From Modestobacter sp. (lineage in GTDB: Bacteria; Actinomycetota; Actinomycetes; Mycobacteriales; Geodermatophilaceae): a stretch of 6,267 nucleotides of DNA. A program made the translations under genes and the position numbers. The notes under the pieces were generated by a model. It was not told where the DNA came from, searched no databases, and saw nothing but the letters and a program-made list of their open reading frames with translations. Positions 5,027-6,267 of this stretch are shown piece by piece (the first letter of the stretch is position 1; every line of letters starts with the position of its first letter). Location of the stretch: positions 1 to 6,267 of the forward strand of contig JAOPWO010000271.1 of the NCBI GenBank assembly GCA_025965635.1, in the 5' to 3' direction.

Positions 5027-5889
5027 CCCCGACCGCCACGCTGAACACAGCCCCGACCCCCGACGGGCTGCTGGGCCCGGCCGCCATCCGCGACCTGGCC
5101 CAGCAGCTCGGCCTGCGCCCGACCAAGGCGCTGGGTCAGAACTTCCTGCACGACGCCAACACCATCCGCAAGATCGTGCGCACCGCCGGCCTGACGGCCG
5201 ACGACGTGGTCTGCGAGGTGGGCCCCGGCCTCGGATCGCTGACCCTCGGCCTGCTGCCTGCCTGCGCCGCGGTCACCGCCGTGGAGATCGACGCCCGGCT
5301 GGCCGACCAGCTGCCACTCACCGTGGCCGAGCGGGCGCCGCAGTACACCGACCGGCTGACCGTGGTCACCGCCGACGCACTGCGGATCGCCGAGCTGCCC
5401 GGCCCGCCGGTCACCGCCCTGGTCGCGAACCTGCCCTACAACGTGGCCGTGCCGGTGCTGCTGCACCTGCTGGAGCTGCTGCCCTCGGTGCGCACCGCGC
5501 TGGTGCTCGTGCAGGCGGAGGTTGCCGACCGGCTGGCGGCCGCTCCCGGCTCGGCGGCCTACGGCGTCCCCAGCGTGAAGGCCGCCTGGTACGCCGACGT
5601 GCGCCGGGCCGGCAACGTCCCCCGGCCGGTCTTCTGGCCCGCGCCCAACGTCGACTCCGGGCTGGTCGCGCTGACCCGGCGCCCCGCTCCGGAGGGTGAC
5701 CGCGCGGCGACCTTCGCCGTCATCGACGCCGCCTTCGCCACCCGACGGAAGGGGCTGAGGGCCGCGCTGGCCCGGTGGGCGGGCAGCCCTGCCGCCGCCG
5801 AGGCCCGGCTCCGCGCGGCCGGCATCGACCCGACCACCCGGGGCGAACAGCTGTCGGTCACCGATTTCGCCCGGCTGGCCGCGACCTGA
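4993..5889 (+). CDS. rsmA: 16S rRNA (A1518/A1519-N6) dimethyltransferase RsmA/KsgA
   Basis: The product is an S-adenosylmethionine-dependent methyltransferase that dimethylates two adjacent adenines near the 3' end of 16S rRNA during small-subunit assembly. Loss of the enzyme gives kasugamycin resistance. Visible motifs are PTKALGQNFLHD at the N-terminus, SAM motif I EVGPGLGSLT (from base 5215), VEIDARLA, TADALRI, catalytic motif IV NLPY (5428-5439) and FWPAPNVDSG (5632-5661). The start is uncertain. No ATG, GTG or TTG lies in frame between GTG 4993, inside rpfB, and the conserved core. GTG 4993 gives 298 residues and a 34-base overlap. CTG 5023 overlaps the rpfB stop as CTGA and would give 288 residues beginning (L/M)TPTATLNTAP, close to the family's usual length. 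Translational coupling to rpfB is likely either way. The stop at 5887-5889 and the identity are firm. Confidence 0.93.
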   Translation: MAALRQEPVRLTPTATLNTAPTPDGLLGPAAIRDLAQQLGLRPTKALGQNFLHDANTIRKIVRTAGLTADDVVCEVGPGLGSLTLGLLPACAAVTAVEIDARLADQLPLTVAERAPQYTDRLTVVTADALRIAELPGPPVTALVANLPYNVAVPVLLHLLELLPSVRTALVLVQAEVADRLAAAPGSAAYGVPSVKAAWYADVRRAGNVPRPVFWPAPNVDSGLVALTRRPAPEGDRAATFAVIDAAFATRRKGLRAALARWAGSPAAAEARLRAAGIDPTTRGEQLSVTDFARLAAT

Positions 5890-5919
5890 CGGAGCCGTTC
5901 CGCTCGGGCGGGGCGTGAC

Positions 5920-5926
5920 AGGGTGA
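5920..5926 (+). promoter_or_regulatory. Shine-Dalgarno AGGGTGA for ispE
   Basis: AGGG (5920-5923) lies 7 nt before GTG 5931, a good spacing, and this fixes the ispE start. The GTG at 5923 is out of frame and meets a stop (TGA at 5932-5934) after three codons. The 41-nt rsmA/ispE gap has no promoter or terminator that I can see. Confidence 0.6.
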
Positions 5927-5930
5927 ACCG

Positions 5931-6267
5931 GTGATCAACTCGACGACCGGTGGTCCCGGACGGATCGCCGGCAACGGCGCCGTGGTGGCCCGCGCCCCGG
6001 CCAAGGTCAACGTGCACCTGCGGGTCGGCCCGCTGCGCCCCGACGGGTTCCACGAGCTGTCGACGGTCTACCTGGCCGTCTCGCTGTTCGACACGGTCAC
6101 CGTCCGCCCGGGCGAGGGCATCTCGCTCACCGTCCGCGGAGAGGGTGGCGCGGCCGGCCGCGGCCCGGCGAGCGTGCCCACCGACCGGCGGAACCTCGTC
6201 TGGCAGGCCGCCGAGCTGCTGGCCCGGCACGCCGGCGTGCCCGCCGACGCCCAGCTGGAGGTGGAGA
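5931..6267 (+). CDS. ispE: 4-diphosphocytidyl-2-C-methyl-D-erythritol kinase IspE, 3'-truncated by window
   Basis: This is a cytoplasmic GHMP-family kinase of the MEP isoprenoid pathway. It phosphorylates the 2-hydroxyl of CDP-methylerythritol with ATP. The first 112 codons are present and the frame is open to the window end. The first family motif is clear: APAKVNVHLRVGPLRPDGFHEL, with the substrate-site lysine at K25. TVYLAVSLFDTVTV and NLVWQAAELLARHAG follow, corresponding to the DGYH...TVF..V.L.D and N.....A conserved blocks. The glycine-rich ATP-binding loop and the C-terminal domain lie beyond base 6267. The N-terminal extension of about 20 residues before ARAPAK is modest. GTG 5931 is chosen because of the AGGG site 7 nt upstream. 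It sits 41 nt after rsmA and is likely in the same transcript, as in other actinobacteria. Confidence 0.93.
   Translation, partial: MINSTTGGPGRIAGNGAVVARAPAKVNVHLRVGPLRPDGFHELSTVYLAVSLFDTVTVRPGEGISLTVRGEGGAAGRGPASVPTDRRNLVWQAAELLARHAGVPADAQLEVE

Noticed and set aside
1..6267. CRISPR array, tRNA or rRNA gene, insertion sequence or phage gene
   Set aside because: There are no regularly spaced direct repeats, no tRNA-like cloverleaf with a TTCGA-type T-loop in the gaps, and no transposase, integrase or terminal repeats. The gaps are too short or are otherwise explained.

Overview
This window comes from a high-GC actinobacterium. By eye it is well above 70% GC, almost every codon ends in G or C, and starts are mostly GTG. 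All coding sequence is on the + strand. The gene order metG - tatD - [membrane protein] - rpfB - rsmA/ksgA - ispE matches the conserved block known from Mycobacterium tuberculosis (metG, tatD, rpfB, ksgA, ispE), apart from the extra membrane protein. Sequence style and gene lengths suggest Geodermatophilaceae or a related family, but this is an inference that I could not test.

Layout: 1-1721 is methionyl-tRNA synthetase, cut at its 5' end by the window, so the HIGH motif is missing. 1722-1803 is a short spacer made almost entirely of two adjacent palindromes. 1804-2670 is a TatD-family metal-dependent hydrolase. 2716-3552 is an unrecognised integral membrane protein with about seven hydrophobic segments. 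3553-3904 is the only long non-coding stretch (352 bases). It holds terminator-like hairpins for the upstream genes, a promoter with an embedded 13-bp inverted repeat, and a structured leader of about 160 nt. 3905-5026 is an RpfB-type resuscitation-promoting factor (membrane anchor, three DUF348, G5, lytic transglycosylase-like Rpf domain). 4993/5023-5889 is the 16S rRNA dimethyladenosine transferase RsmA. 5931-6267 is the 5' part of ispE, cut by the window end.

How they work together: the block combines translation (MetRS charging, RsmA modification of 16S rRNA), a nuclease/hydrolase (TatD), peptidoglycan remodelling for resuscitation and growth (RpfB) and isoprenoid precursor synthesis (IspE, MEP pathway, needed for quinones and the undecaprenyl or decaprenyl carrier). 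RpfB, RsmA and IspE are close enough to share one transcript from the promoter at about 3712-3739. MetG, TatD and perhaps the membrane protein form an upstream group that appears to end before that promoter.

These are mostly ordinary housekeeping genes, and I found no convincing undescribed multi-gene system. The points that deserve a second look are the palindrome pair between metG and tatD, the membrane protein inserted in an otherwise conserved cluster, the rpfB promoter and leader, and the apparent lack of a canonical start codon at the expected position for rsmA.
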